A stretch of DNA of 15,156 bases from JAZMZS01 sp045586105 (GTDB lineage Bacteria; Bacillota; Clostridia; Oscillospirales; CAG-272). Position 1 is the stretch's first letter, and each line of letters begins with the position of its first letter. The notes beneath the pieces are model-generated. The model did no database searches. It was given only the letters and a program-made list of their open reading frames with translations, and was not told where the DNA came from. The DNA lies in assembly GCA_045586105.1 (NCBI GenBank), contig JAZMZS010000002.1, positions 1-15,156 on the forward strand, read 5' to 3'. Positions 8,201-14,205 of the stretch are shown here, piece after piece. The translations under genes and the position numbers were made by a program.

Positions 8201-8901
8201 TTCGATTCAAAAAACTCGTTCTTACATACGCTTTCATACTCGGCAGCCGCCGCACCGAGCGTCATCGCCCCGCCGGGGTATGAGCACAGCTGTCTGTGCA
8301 GTTCCAAAAACAGATCGGCAAGCGTTCCCTCTCCCTTTACGGTAGTCAAGCTCTCCGCAAGCTCAGAAAAGTGATACCGTCCGTCCTTAGATTCCCTCTC
8401 GTAGCAATCCGTGATGATCTGCTCCATTATTCTGCGAGAGCGGATAGCCCTCTCCCCCTCGTCCATCGTCTTTACCGTGGACGGAAGTCCGAGCCTGCTA
8501 AGATTTCTCTTAATAATGTCGAGACAAAAGCTGTGAATCGTACTGATGCGCGCGGAGGGAAGCTTCATGAGCTGGATCGGAAGAAGCACGTTTTCCGGCT
8601 CCTGCTCGATCCTCTTGCTTATCGCCTTGTATATCTTTTCCTTCAGCTCTGCAGCCGCGTTATTCGTATAGGTAACGATGACCATTCTCGATATGTCTGC
8701 GGGAGATACGGGATCGGTCAGACGTCTTATGATCCTTTCGGTCAGGGTTGCCGTTTTTCCCGAGCCTGCCGCGGCGCATACGAGAACGTTCGAGCCGCTC
8801 GCGCTCATCGCATCCTCCTGCTCGGGGGTCCATGTAATATCGGACTTTTCTTCCTTCTCCACGCTGTTCTTTTCTTCTGTCATTACGTCGGTAACGGTCA
8901 T
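5236..8901 (-). CDS. addA: ATP-dependent helicase/nuclease subunit A
   Basis: A 1221-aa UvrD/Rep-type superfamily 1 helicase fused to a RecB-family nuclease. With AddB it resects double-strand breaks and, after meeting Chi, loads RecA for recombination. Helicase motifs run in order: Q-motif region (WTPEQ, 24-28), Walker A AAAGSGKT (43-50), TYTNNAAAELKEKI (77-90), STIHSFC (120-126), Walker B IDEYQD (417-422), VGDVKQSIYTFRGGDP (443-458), motif V MSMHGSKGLEFP (790-801) and motif VI YVALTRARERLYV (867-879). The C-terminal nuclease shows GTATH (1033-1037), VIDGFF (1132-1137, D1134), DYKT (1147-1150) and QQLTYY (1174-1179). The ATG at 8901 was chosen because it overlaps the addB stop by one base (TAATG) and has GGGAGG upstream. 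An in-frame extension to 8991 would overlap addB by 90 bp. Motifs look intact, so both activities should be present. Confidence 0.95.
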   Translation of the reverse strand: MTVTDVMTEEKNSVEKEEKSDITWTPEQEDAMSASGSNVLVCAAAGSGKTATLTERIIRRLTDPVSPADISRMVIVTYTNNAAAELKEKIYKAISKRIEQEPENVLLPIQLMKLPSARISTIHSFCLDIIKRNLSRLGLPSTVKTMDEGERAIRSRRIMEQIITDCYERESKDGRYHFSELAESLTTVKGEGTLADLFLELHRQLCSYPGGAMTLGAAAAEYESVCKNEFFESKYGRVYKHHTETKARAFIERFNKKRKELALEEEVHCYFGVIDSFIDHLNGMIASLGGGYASAREYVYGIELANFSGKRPLNNTPTCAYTRSLRAELKDWIDGLKRMYAYTPEQLEWAAEKTKELVRILSDILCRYEDDFREDKREAGFLDFGDFEYYALKLLLCNGEKTDVAREIEAVTDEIYIDEYQDVNEVQDSIFRAISNGKNLFMVGDVKQSIYTFRGGDPSIIIKRRAAYPSYRGDGDKKDGCTVFMKNNFRCDNTVVEYVNDIFDVLLGRANGHFEYKSEDKLVYSKDKGVIHENEVYPRFVLCDKADDVSDPGFDPEASFVAEEIVRLIRDEKKKDGKRIEPRDIAILLRYDKSGAPKYKRALEQRGVPVVSPNKQSPFDTPELQLVLCMLNVIDNPHRDIYLAGILMSELYCVSVGELVEIKREVHGAISLYDALCRYTNAHAWEKGRAFIARNDYYRELAKKTPVDRLIWQVYLDTGLLRCATEQYANAFARKKAKKNCMMIYELARKFEAGAFKGLYGFIEYLNGLISLGGVSEDKDEPSENAVRIMSMHGSKGLEFPVCFVSNTGATLENKDVRRRLLFEPEVGIGMMLRGGDGFTVCETPFRSAVKLIKNELFMEEEMRILYVALTRARERLYVTSKAPPKSSVGKLLENVDYKIETFGDDTVSGVSRFSEGLLISERISGTAVIHEHMTLSDLDPVTCLGALETEQTEEAVRTDTERTLYELGERFSYVYPHRALTRIKAKMSVSKLYPSVLDELEDNDLHARPQLDFSRKPSFASEAKAPSGAEKGTATHLIMQFADFERMEQTGAEAELARLVSEGYIDESSARIAKLEDIERFLESDFYKRIKNADRLWREFRFNLQLDADSFTEDPQLKAELKGEQLLVQGVIDGFFTEGEDVILFDYKTDYLTREELADPEKAAKKLSDRHAQQLTYYKMALERIFSRHIDQVYIYSLPLGAEVRVDVDGSAVTKTEVEI

Positions 8902-11900
8902 TATGCTTGTTCCTCCCTTCCCTCGTTTTCTTCGTTCAAGCCGTCCGTATCGAATCGGCGGCACACTGCCCTCATCCTGCAGTATCTGCACTTGACCTGC
9001 CCCTTGAAAAGGAGCGGCTCCGCCTCTATTTTGCCGTCGCGCATATCACCCGCGACCGAGCAGATCTTATTCTCCACCCCGGCACGGATCTCTTCGATCC
9101 TTTCGGGATCGCAAAGAACGCTTCCCGAAGCCGCCTTGAGTTTGTTTTCTTTTTTGACGTAGCTTACGTACATTCCGTTAGGCTCGCTCTCCATAGCACG
9201 GAGGATGCCCTCGTCGGAGGTCAGCATTCCGCATCTTGAAAGGGACTTGCCCGCTTTTTTGAGTGCGCTCTCTTCATCCTCGGGCGAGCTCGCTTCCACG
9301 TCGTCAACGTGCGCCTTGTAGTAGACCGCTCCTGCGGGAAGGATCCTTCCTGTCTCAGAGCATCCGAGAAGAGCCTTTTGCTCCTTGCCCGTTTGCGAGC
9401 AAAGGGTAAACAGGTATATCAAAAGCTGAAGATCGATACCCGCTTCCACGGCGTCAAGTGAAAAATGCTTGGCTCCCGTTTTGTAATCTATAACTCTAAC
9501 GTACACGTCACCGCCGTTTTTGTACGCGTCGACACGGTCGATAGTTCCGTCAAAGACGAGCGACAGCCCTTCCCTTACCGCAAACTCAAGCGGTGCGGGG
9601 TTGGCGGGGGAATCCTCCTTTATCTGCAGCTCGTGTCCGACGGGAGAAAACAGAGACTGCTCAAACTCGCGGCAGATATCGTCACACATCAAAGAGACCG
9701 AGCGGCGTATGCGCCCTATCATGCTCTTGATACGCGCGGTCTTCATATCGTCCTCGGGAAGCACGCTGTCAAGATACTCTCCCGCTATCCGTTCTACCCT
9801 TCCGTCAAGCTCGGAGCGTGTCACTCCCGCGAGTAGGACTCCGTCCTCAAGCAGCTCCCCCGTTATTTTATCAAGAACGCCGTGCACGAGATTTCCCACG
9901 TCGAGCGAATCAAACGAGTATTCCTTCGTCTGCTCGAGGCGGAGGATGTATTCACACAGATACGAGAAATGACACAGCACGTAGCTGTTGAATCTGCTGA
10001 AGGACATTCGCATATCGTCTCCGAATATCTCTTCTGCAACGTCGGGAGCAAGCTCACGCTCAAGCGAGTACGCGGGAAGCCTTCCTTCCTTTGCCATTTC
10101 TATCAGGGCGCGCGTCTCTCCGTCAAGTGACGAGGGCTCGGCGGTCATAGCCATTTCGATCATTCCCGCCTTGTCGTATATTCTTTCCAAAACGCCGAGC
10201 GAACCGAAGCGCCTCGGCTTTTCCACGTTCAGCAGCTTCATCAGCCTCACGGTCGAGGTCGATATCTTCGATGCGGAAGAGCTTACGTCCCTGATAGAAT
10301 AGCTTACGGTAACGCTCTCCGATGCCGCGCACACGGCTCTTGCATAGTAAAACAGCTCCTTTGAGACCTCCGTCTCAAGGTCGCGCTTGATATCTATGCC
10401 GACCGCAGAAAGCTTGTTTCTCTTAACGTCGTCAAAATAGCCGCGATCTCCTACCACCGCAGGAAATCTTCCGTCGGATGCACCTATCACGAATACGTGC
10501 CTGATCCCCGACGTTCTCAGCATATGAGCGCTTCCTACCGTTACCGCATCGGCAGAGGTGGGAATAACGTTTACGGTCTTCGTCCTGAGGCAGAGCTTAA
10601 GGAGCTTTATATACTCGTGCACCGATACACACTCGTCCCCGACCACGTCTGCAAGTACTTCAAGAGTCTCGACAAAGCATCGGTAGGTTCCCTCGATCTC
10701 ACGCGCCCCCTGCTCGTTTCCGCCGTCTGCAAGCGTACGTGCCTCACGGTAAAGCTTGTCCTTGATATTGAGCCGGCTCAGATAATCCCAGAGCGCGCAG
10801 GTGATATCGGCAACGCTCGCCGCCTTCGCAAGTGCCGCGAAAAACGCGGAAAGCTGTCCCTTGAGCGTGTCCTTTACCTTGTTTGCGGTCTCAAGCACGC
10901 GCTCGCCCGAAAGGGTCATTTTTTCGGTCAAGCCGTTCGGGTTGTTCACGAACGGAGCGTCAGACATAAAGCGCTTACCGTTTATCTTCCATGAATTGAC
11001 GTATTTTTCAAACAGGTCGCATTCGTCGTAGGACACGCCGCACAGTCCCGTCTTGAGATACGCGATCACGTCCTCGCGGCGGCAGTTTTTGAGATAAAGC
11101 GCAAATGCGCCGTACACGAGCTTCACTATCGGATGCGCCTCAACTCGTACCTCGGACGAGAAAAAGCAGGGTATTCCGTGGCGCACGAAAGCAGCGTCGA
11201 GTATTCCCGCATAATCGGGGGCGTTTCTCGCAACGACCGCTATGTCGCGGTAACGTGCGCCCTCCTGCACCTTCTTTCGGATCAGCGAGGCAACAGCCTC
11301 CGCTTCCTCCCTTGCATCGGCGCAATCGTAAAACTCTATATGCTCGGGCGCCGTTTGCATCGGCTCGGCTCCGTTTCTGTAGAAATTGTCCGCAATATAT
11401 CTGATATCCTCGTACGCGCCTCTGAGACTTCCGCCCATATCCTCGCACTTGAGAGTGCAATTCACCTGCTCGGCGATCGAGGTAAGCTTTCTTGCCGCAG
11501 CCTCGACGTCCCTTGCATAGGAATAACTTCCCCTCGTACGGTCATACGGCAGGGTTACGGTAACGCAATCCGAGTCGGCAAGCATCCGCTTTATCAGCTC
11601 AAGCTGAGGAGCCGTAAAGCTCGAGAAGCCGTCAATGAATATCTCGCACCCGGCAAAAAAACGATTCGTCTCAAGAACAGAGCAAAGACGCTCAAGATCC
11701 TTTTCGCTGTCGGAATAAGTCTCGGCAAGCTTAGCCTCGTAGACCGTTGAAATAAGCGAGAGATCCTTGACCTCTCTGCCGAGAGGCGACTCTTCACCGA
11801 GCTCGTCTGCGGCACGTTCAAGAGAACCAAGCTCTACCCCCGAGGCTCTGAGCTCGGCTATTACCGACAGCATCGAATTTATGCGTCCCTCATCCGCCTC

Positions 11901-12236
11901 CTCCATCGGCTCGGATATCAACCCGCCGAGAGAGCGGATGGTCTGCCACATACAGAGAGCCTTTGACTGCGCGTTTGCGTAATTATAGCAAAGCCCTCCA
12001 AGCGACCGGAAGACGGTGTCCGCAAGACGGGTGAAGTTCTGCACCTCAAAGGAAAGCGCGCTCGACGCGGGCAAGCCCTCTGACGCCTCAAGCTCCGCTC
12101 TCACGGTGTCCTGCTCGGGAACGATAAGATACACGCATTTCTTATACTTGTCTTTTCTCTCGACGGCGTCTCTGATAAGAGAATTCACTCTCGTGCTTTT
12201 TCCGCTTCCGAAGCCTCCGTATATCAGTCTGAGCAT
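8901..12236 (-). CDS. addB: ATP-dependent helicase/nuclease subunit B, with predicted 4Fe-4S nuclease domain
   Basis: The 1111-aa partner of AddA. AddB has a helicase-like fold used for Chi recognition and a RecB-type nuclease that cuts the opposite strand. The Walker A GGFGSGKST (7-15) is at the extreme N-terminus, as expected. Later helicase-like features include FIDGFSSFTAPQLELI (200-215) and VIGASDGRFPAV (583-594). The nuclease domain has GNLVHGVLD (781-789), FDGTIDRVD (895-903), VIDYKTGAK (915-923) and DLQLLIYL (935-942). The four predicted Fe-S ligands are C755, C1083, C1086 and C1092; the three C-terminal ones sit in CRYCRMRAVC, the pattern described for Bacillus subtilis AddB. The start at 12236 overlaps the queG stop by one base. 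The length is a little under B. subtilis AddB (about 1166 aa). It sits directly before addA, the usual order. Confidence 0.95.
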   Translation of the reverse strand: MLRLIYGGFGSGKSTRVNSLIRDAVERKDKYKKCVYLIVPEQDTVRAELEASEGLPASSALSFEVQNFTRLADTVFRSLGGLCYNYANAQSKALCMWQTIRSLGGLISEPMEEADEGRINSMLSVIAELRASGVELGSLERAADELGEESPLGREVKDLSLISTVYEAKLAETYSDSEKDLERLCSVLETNRFFAGCEIFIDGFSSFTAPQLELIKRMLADSDCVTVTLPYDRTRGSYSYARDVEAAARKLTSIAEQVNCTLKCEDMGGSLRGAYEDIRYIADNFYRNGAEPMQTAPEHIEFYDCADAREEAEAVASLIRKKVQEGARYRDIAVVARNAPDYAGILDAAFVRHGIPCFFSSEVRVEAHPIVKLVYGAFALYLKNCRREDVIAYLKTGLCGVSYDECDLFEKYVNSWKINGKRFMSDAPFVNNPNGLTEKMTLSGERVLETANKVKDTLKGQLSAFFAALAKAASVADITCALWDYLSRLNIKDKLYREARTLADGGNEQGAREIEGTYRCFVETLEVLADVVGDECVSVHEYIKLLKLCLRTKTVNVIPTSADAVTVGSAHMLRTSGIRHVFVIGASDGRFPAVVGDRGYFDDVKRNKLSAVGIDIKRDLETEVSKELFYYARAVCAASESVTVSYSIRDVSSSASKISTSTVRLMKLLNVEKPRRFGSLGVLERIYDKAGMIEMAMTAEPSSLDGETRALIEMAKEGRLPAYSLERELAPDVAEEIFGDDMRMSFSRFNSYVLCHFSYLCEYILRLEQTKEYSFDSLDVGNLVHGVLDKITGELLEDGVLLAGVTRSELDGRVERIAGEYLDSVLPEDDMKTARIKSMIGRIRRSVSLMCDDICREFEQSLFSPVGHELQIKEDSPANPAPLEFAVREGLSLVFDGTIDRVDAYKNGGDVYVRVIDYKTGAKHFSLDAVEAGIDLQLLIYLFTLCSQTGKEQKALLGCSETGRILPAGAVYYKAHVDDVEASSPEDEESALKKAGKSLSRCGMLTSDEGILRAMESEPNGMYVSYVKKENKLKAASGSVLCDPERIEEIRAGVENKICSVAGDMRDGKIEAEPLLFKGQVKCRYCRMRAVCRRFDTDGLNEENEGREEQA

Positions 12237-13057
12237 TATTCTTTACCTCCGAGTATCTTCAAATTGCGCGCGAGCGTCTCCTTTCCTCTCCAGGAAAACG
12301 CTCTCTCAAAAAACTCATCCTCGCTCATCGACCATAGCGAGTCAAGGTCTATATTCTCAAGCCTGTGCTCGTAGAAAAAATCGATCGGTGTGAATATACT
12401 GCCCGACGCTATCGCCTTTTTCGTATAAGGGCAGACGTTCTGGCACCTGTCGCAACCCCACGCTATCCCGTGGGATGTCAGCCTTGCCCGCTCAGCGTCG
12501 TCAAGCTCGCCCTTTTTCTGGGTCAATGCGGAAAGGCAGCTCGTCACGTCCAGCCCCTCGGGACAGCCGCGTGAGCACGCTCCGCAATGAAAGCAGGTCC
12601 GCACTCCGCCAAGGTATGGCTCAAGTCCGTATTTTTTTGCAGGCATATCGGAAATAATCTCCCCGAGAAAAACGAATGACGAATGCTTTTCGGTAATAAA
12701 CAGATGGTTGTCTCCGATCACCCCGAGCCCCGCCATCGCCGCTGCGTGCACTTCGGAAATTGGCGAGTGATCCGCAAAGCCGTAGAAGGAATACCCGGGG
12801 TACAGCTCCCTGAGCTTGGGTATCAATCTGTCAAACAGCCGCTCGAAATACAGATGATAGTCGCGCGAGCACGCGTATACCGATATGTTCTCGGCGACCC
12901 CCGAATAGTACGGCACGCACGTAATGAGCGCCGACCCGCTCTCGCGGGATATCCCGCAACGGTCAAAAAGATAAGGCTTTATCACGTGAGCCTCCGACAA
13001 GGATATCGGCGCGTAGTATTCTATTTTTTCTTCTTCAAATATCTCACGCAAGGTCAT
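12236..13057 (-). CDS. queG: Epoxyqueuosine reductase-like, short form without the C-terminal HEAT domain
   Basis: A 273-aa cobalamin/iron-sulfur protein of the QueG family, which reduces epoxyqueuosine to queuosine at the tRNA wobble position. The N-terminal DUF1730-type domain holds YGFADHSPISEV (92-103), with D96 in the place of the catalytic Asp, and AGLGVIGDNHLFI (109-121). The double-cluster ferredoxin part holds C155, C158, C161 and C165, then C174, then C202, C205 and C209, giving the eight cysteines of the family. The tail SEDEFFERAFSWRGK (245-259) matches the end of the conserved core. Typical QueG proteins have about 350-390 residues because of a tRNA-binding HEAT-like C-terminus, which is absent here. 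The start ATG at 13057 has GGGAGGGG upstream. A GTG at 13099 would add 14 residues but has no ribosome site. It is the first gene of the operon. It could be a QueG paralogue with another substrate. Confidence 0.85.
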   Translation of the reverse strand: MTLREIFEEEKIEYYAPISLSEAHVIKPYLFDRCGISRESGSALITCVPYYSGVAENISVYACSRDYHLYFERLFDRLIPKLRELYPGYSFYGFADHSPISEVHAAAMAGLGVIGDNHLFITEKHSSFVFLGEIISDMPAKKYGLEPYLGGVRTCFHCGACSRGCPEGLDVTSCLSALTQKKGELDDAERARLTSHGIAWGCDRCQNVCPYTKKAIASGSIFTPIDFFYEHRLENIDLDSLWSMSEDEFFERAFSWRGKETLARNLKILGGKE

Positions 13058-13100
13058 AAGATCGCTTCCCCTCCCGCCGCTGCTTCTGCGTGCCTTCACT

Positions 13101-13119
13101 TTCTCGGCACAACCGAGAA
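13101..13119 (-). other. Stem-loop in the queG operon 5' leader
   Basis: TTCTCGG (13101-13107) and CCGAGAA (13113-13119) form a 7-bp stem with a 5-nt loop in the predicted leader, about 44 nt before the queG start. It has no U-tract, so it is not a terminator. A role in mRNA stability or regulation is only a guess. Confidence 0.4.
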
Positions 13120-13149
13120 CAAAATACGCATACCTTTCCTATTTTCTCT

Positions 13150-13178
13150 ATTATAGCAAACCTATCGTCTTTTTTCAA
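13150..13178 (-). promoter_or_regulatory. SigA promoter (extended -10) of the queG-addB-addA-aroK operon
   Basis: On the minus strand TTGAAA (13178-13173), a 17-nt spacer and a perfect TATAAT (13155-13150). A TG dinucleotide one base before the -10 makes it an extended -10 (TGCTATAAT). The leader to the queG ATG would be about 85 nt. No LexA-type operator was seen here. Confidence 0.85.
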
Positions 13179-13186
13179 CTTATTTT

Positions 13187-13273
13187 CTAATAAGCTCCGC
13201 CGTTTTTCAGCTCGGATGCTCCCCCTCTTATGACCCCATCTCTTTCGATAGATCTGCGTATCACATTATTCAT
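13187..13273 (-). CDS. Possible small protein, 28 aa
   Basis: I do not recognise this sequence. The ATG at 13273-13271 is followed by 27 codons and TAG at 13189-13187. It is preceded by GGGGAGG ending 7 nt before the ATG, one of the best ribosome sites in the window. The product begins MNNVIRRSIERDG and ends ELKNGGAY; it is basic and Gly-rich towards the C-terminus. It reads toward queG and stops 8 nt before the -35 box of the queG promoter. I found no clear promoter for it, and the surrounding DNA is C-rich on the plus strand, so the purine-rich Shine-Dalgarno could be chance. It may be a real small gene, a leader peptide or a remnant. Confidence 0.3.
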   Translation of the reverse strand: MNNVIRRSIERDGVIRGGASELKNGGAY

Positions 13274-13493
13274 GCGCCAACCTCCCCGCCTCAGGATCAC
13301 CCATATCTCGTTTTCCCGCGCCTAATCCATACACCCGAATCCCCCCTAAACCGCCCCCTCTGCCTTTCTTTCCCCGGATCGATCAACGTGTATTCTCTGA
13401 CTAAAGCCGTCTTCACTCACCGTAGCAATTTCTCCGAGAATATGCACAAGCGTCTTGGCACCAATCAAAAATGCAACCTTTTCCCTTTTTTGC
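13274..13493. other. Non-coding gap with no recognisable gene
   Basis: I see no supported gene, RNA or repeat here. The left part is pyrimidine-rich on the plus strand. A minus-strand reading frame of about 70 codons overlaps the tRNA-Pro promoter and has only a TTG start without a ribosome site. The stretch could be decayed coding DNA. Confidence 0.5.
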
Positions 13494-13522
13494 TTGACAA
13501 TCAACCTTTTATTTGGTATACT
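13494..13522 (+). promoter_or_regulatory. SigA promoter upstream of the tRNA-Pro region
   Basis: TTGACA (13494-13499), a 17-nt spacer and TATACT (13517-13522). It lies about 50 nt upstream of the broken tRNA-Pro and is the only strong plus-strand promoter before the intact tRNA-Pro at 13770. It may therefore drive both. Confidence 0.85.
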
Positions 13523-13572
13523 ATGAAAGCAACAAACGCAACCGCGATCAGCAATGCACAATAATTAAATAT

Positions 13573-13612
13573 CGGGATGTAGCGCAGTTGGTAGCGCGCC
13601 TGCTTTGGGAGC
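13573..13612 (+). pseudogene. 5' half of tRNA-Pro (anticodon TGG), disrupted in the anticodon stem
   Basis: CGGGATG acceptor strand (13573-13579), a complete D-arm (GCGC-AGTTGGTA-GCGC), the 5' anticodon stem CCTGC and a full anticodon loop TTTGGGA (13604-13610, anticodon TGG) are all present. The match then stops after GC. The needed GCAGG strand, a proper T-arm and a CATCCCG acceptor strand are missing. The following bases (about 13613-13630) may hold a heavily decayed T-arm (GCAGTTGTAGCC), so this is either an integration junction or a degraded gene. It retains a strong upstream promoter. Confidence 0.8.
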
Positions 13613-13643
13613 GTGCCCTGCAGTTGTAGCCTATATTTTACGG

Positions 13644-13682
13644 AAGTCCTGAAAACCCTTTATTTATGCGGACTTTCGGGTT
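13644..13682 (+). other. Interleaved complementary segments downstream of the broken tRNA
   Basis: AAGTCC (13644-13649) can pair with GGACTT (13670-13675), while AACCC (13654-13658) can pair with GGGTT (13678-13682). The order A-B-A'-B' means the stems are either alternatives or form an H-type pseudoknot. A short T-run (GTTTT) follows. It may be an old terminator, or structure at an element end. Confidence 0.35.
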
Positions 13683-13684
13683 GT

Positions 13685-13745
13685 TTTGGGAACTCAAAAA
13701 TGCGTGGAATTTGAGTTTGACCACAGTTTATCCCACTTCCACGCA
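13685..13745. repeat. Attachment-site-like repeat cluster between the two tRNA-Pro copies
   Basis: The segment opens with TTTGGGA (13685-13691), identical to the tRNA-Pro anticodon loop. It holds a perfect 9-bp inverted repeat TGCGTGGAA/TTCCACGCA (13701-13709 and 13737-13745). Inside that are two imperfect direct repeats, GTTTGACCACA and GTTTATCCCAC, plus an ACTCAAA/TTTGAGT inverted pair. Short direct repeats next to a tRNA segment resemble arm sites of tyrosine recombinases. No integrase gene is in the window. Confidence 0.45.
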
Positions 13746-13769
13746 AAATTTAGAAAATTGAATAGATAT

Positions 13770-13845
13770 CCGGGTGTGGCGCAGCTGGGAGCGCGGGTGG
13801 TTTGGGACCATCAGGCCGCAGGTTCGATCCCTGTCACTCGGACCA
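13770..13845 (+). tRNA. tRNA-Pro (anticodon TGG), CCA encoded
   Basis: A complete 76-nt tRNA. The acceptor CCGGGTG (13770-13776) pairs with CACTCGG (13835-13841, one G-T), then A and an encoded CCA. The anticodon arm is GGTGG-TTTGGGA-CCATC and the T-arm GCAGG-TTCGATC-CCTGT. It differs from the broken copy at 13573 throughout the acceptor and anticodon stems, so it is not the other half of that gene. It has no clear promoter of its own and is probably read from 13494-13522. Confidence 0.93.
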
Positions 13846-13852
13846 AAATCGG

Positions 13853-13889
13853 AAATCCGCTGATGAAAATCGGCGGATTTTTGATTTTG
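13853..13889 (+). terminator. Intrinsic terminator after tRNA-Pro
   Basis: AAATCCGCTGAT (13853-13864) pairs with ATCGGCGGATTT (13869-13880) around a GAAA tetraloop. This is a 12-bp stem with one G-T pair, followed by TTGATTTTG. It lies 8 nt after the CCA end. Confidence 0.88.
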
Positions 13890-13890
13890 T

Positions 13891-13992
13891 ACTATTCATT
13901 TTTCATTATTCAATATTCATCATTCATTAAAACGGATTTCCGTAATGAACAATGAATAATGAAGTCGCTTCGCTGATGAATAATGAATAATC
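13891..13992. repeat. AT-rich imperfect inverted repeat, MITE/REP-like
   Basis: The arms are built from ATTCAT/ATGAAT words. TTCATTATTCA (13902-13912) is the exact complement of TGAATAATGAA (13953-13963), and the inner arms continue with two mismatches to a central ACGGA-TT-TCCGT hairpin (13932-13943). A further GAATAATGAATAAT copy follows a GAAGTCGCTTC mini-hairpin. It is non-coding and lies between two terminators, and may be a dispersed genomic repeat. Confidence 0.6.
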
Positions 13993-13993
13993 T

Positions 13994-14021
13994 AAATGCC
14001 GAAATCGGCATTTTCTTTTTT
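13994..14021 (+). terminator. Terminator-like hairpin
   Basis: AAATGCCG (13994-14001) pairs with CGGCATTT (14006-14013) around AAAT, followed by TCTTTTTT. It directly follows the AT-rich repeat. It could stop read-through from the tRNA region before the zinc-ribbon gene. Confidence 0.75.
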
Positions 14022-14139
14022 ATAAACATTTTTATGCTTTTTTCACATTCTCCAGTCTAATTTTTACTGATTCAAAATTATTAAACAAACAAATAACATC
14101 ACTCCTTTCTTATTGTTTTTTATCGTAAACCAGTGCATA

Positions 14140-14168
14140 TTTACTATTGGAAAAATTTATGGTATAAT
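14140..14168 (+). promoter_or_regulatory. Probable SigA promoter of the zinc-ribbon repeat gene
   Basis: A perfect TATAAT (14163-14168) with TTTACT (14140-14145, four of six consensus) 17 nt upstream. It is 38 nt before the ATG. The rest of the 14022-14205 gap is AT-rich and holds nothing else I can support. Confidence 0.65.
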
Positions 14169-14205
14169 TTATAAGTAATAATTTTAAAAGCGAGGTGCCA
14201 AGGTT

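Noticed and set aside
8902..8991. N-terminal extension of AddA to an upstream start at 8991
   Set aside because: It would overlap addB by 90 bp. The ATG at 8901 has a good ribosome site and a TAATG junction like the queG/addB one.
8296..9162. Plus-strand 288-codon open frame
   Set aside because: Antisense to the addA N-terminus and the addB C-terminus, including the Walker A and Fe-S cysteine codons; a codon-usage shadow.
13058..13099. GTG start adding 14 residues to QueG
   Set aside because: There is no ribosome site before the GTG and it lies right after the leader hairpin, whereas the ATG at 13057 has GGGAGGGG upstream.
13346..13561. Minus-strand 71-codon open frame
   Set aside because: TTG start without a ribosome site, overlaps the tRNA-Pro promoter, and the product has no recognisable features.
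13613..13769. Interval between the tRNA-Pro copies considered as a complete small mobile element
   Set aside because: No transposase or integrase, no terminal inverted repeats at the two ends, and the two tRNAs are not halves of one gene; kept only as attachment-site-like sequence.
13686..13955. Plus-strand 89-codon open frame
   Set aside because: It reads through the complete tRNA-Pro and its terminator; the peptide is the usual false translation of a tRNA gene.
14025..14115. Possible minus-strand micro-ORF with an AAAGGAG motif
   Set aside because: The ATG near the motif is only 3 nt from it and opens 11 codons; the longer frame has only a TTG start at poor spacing.
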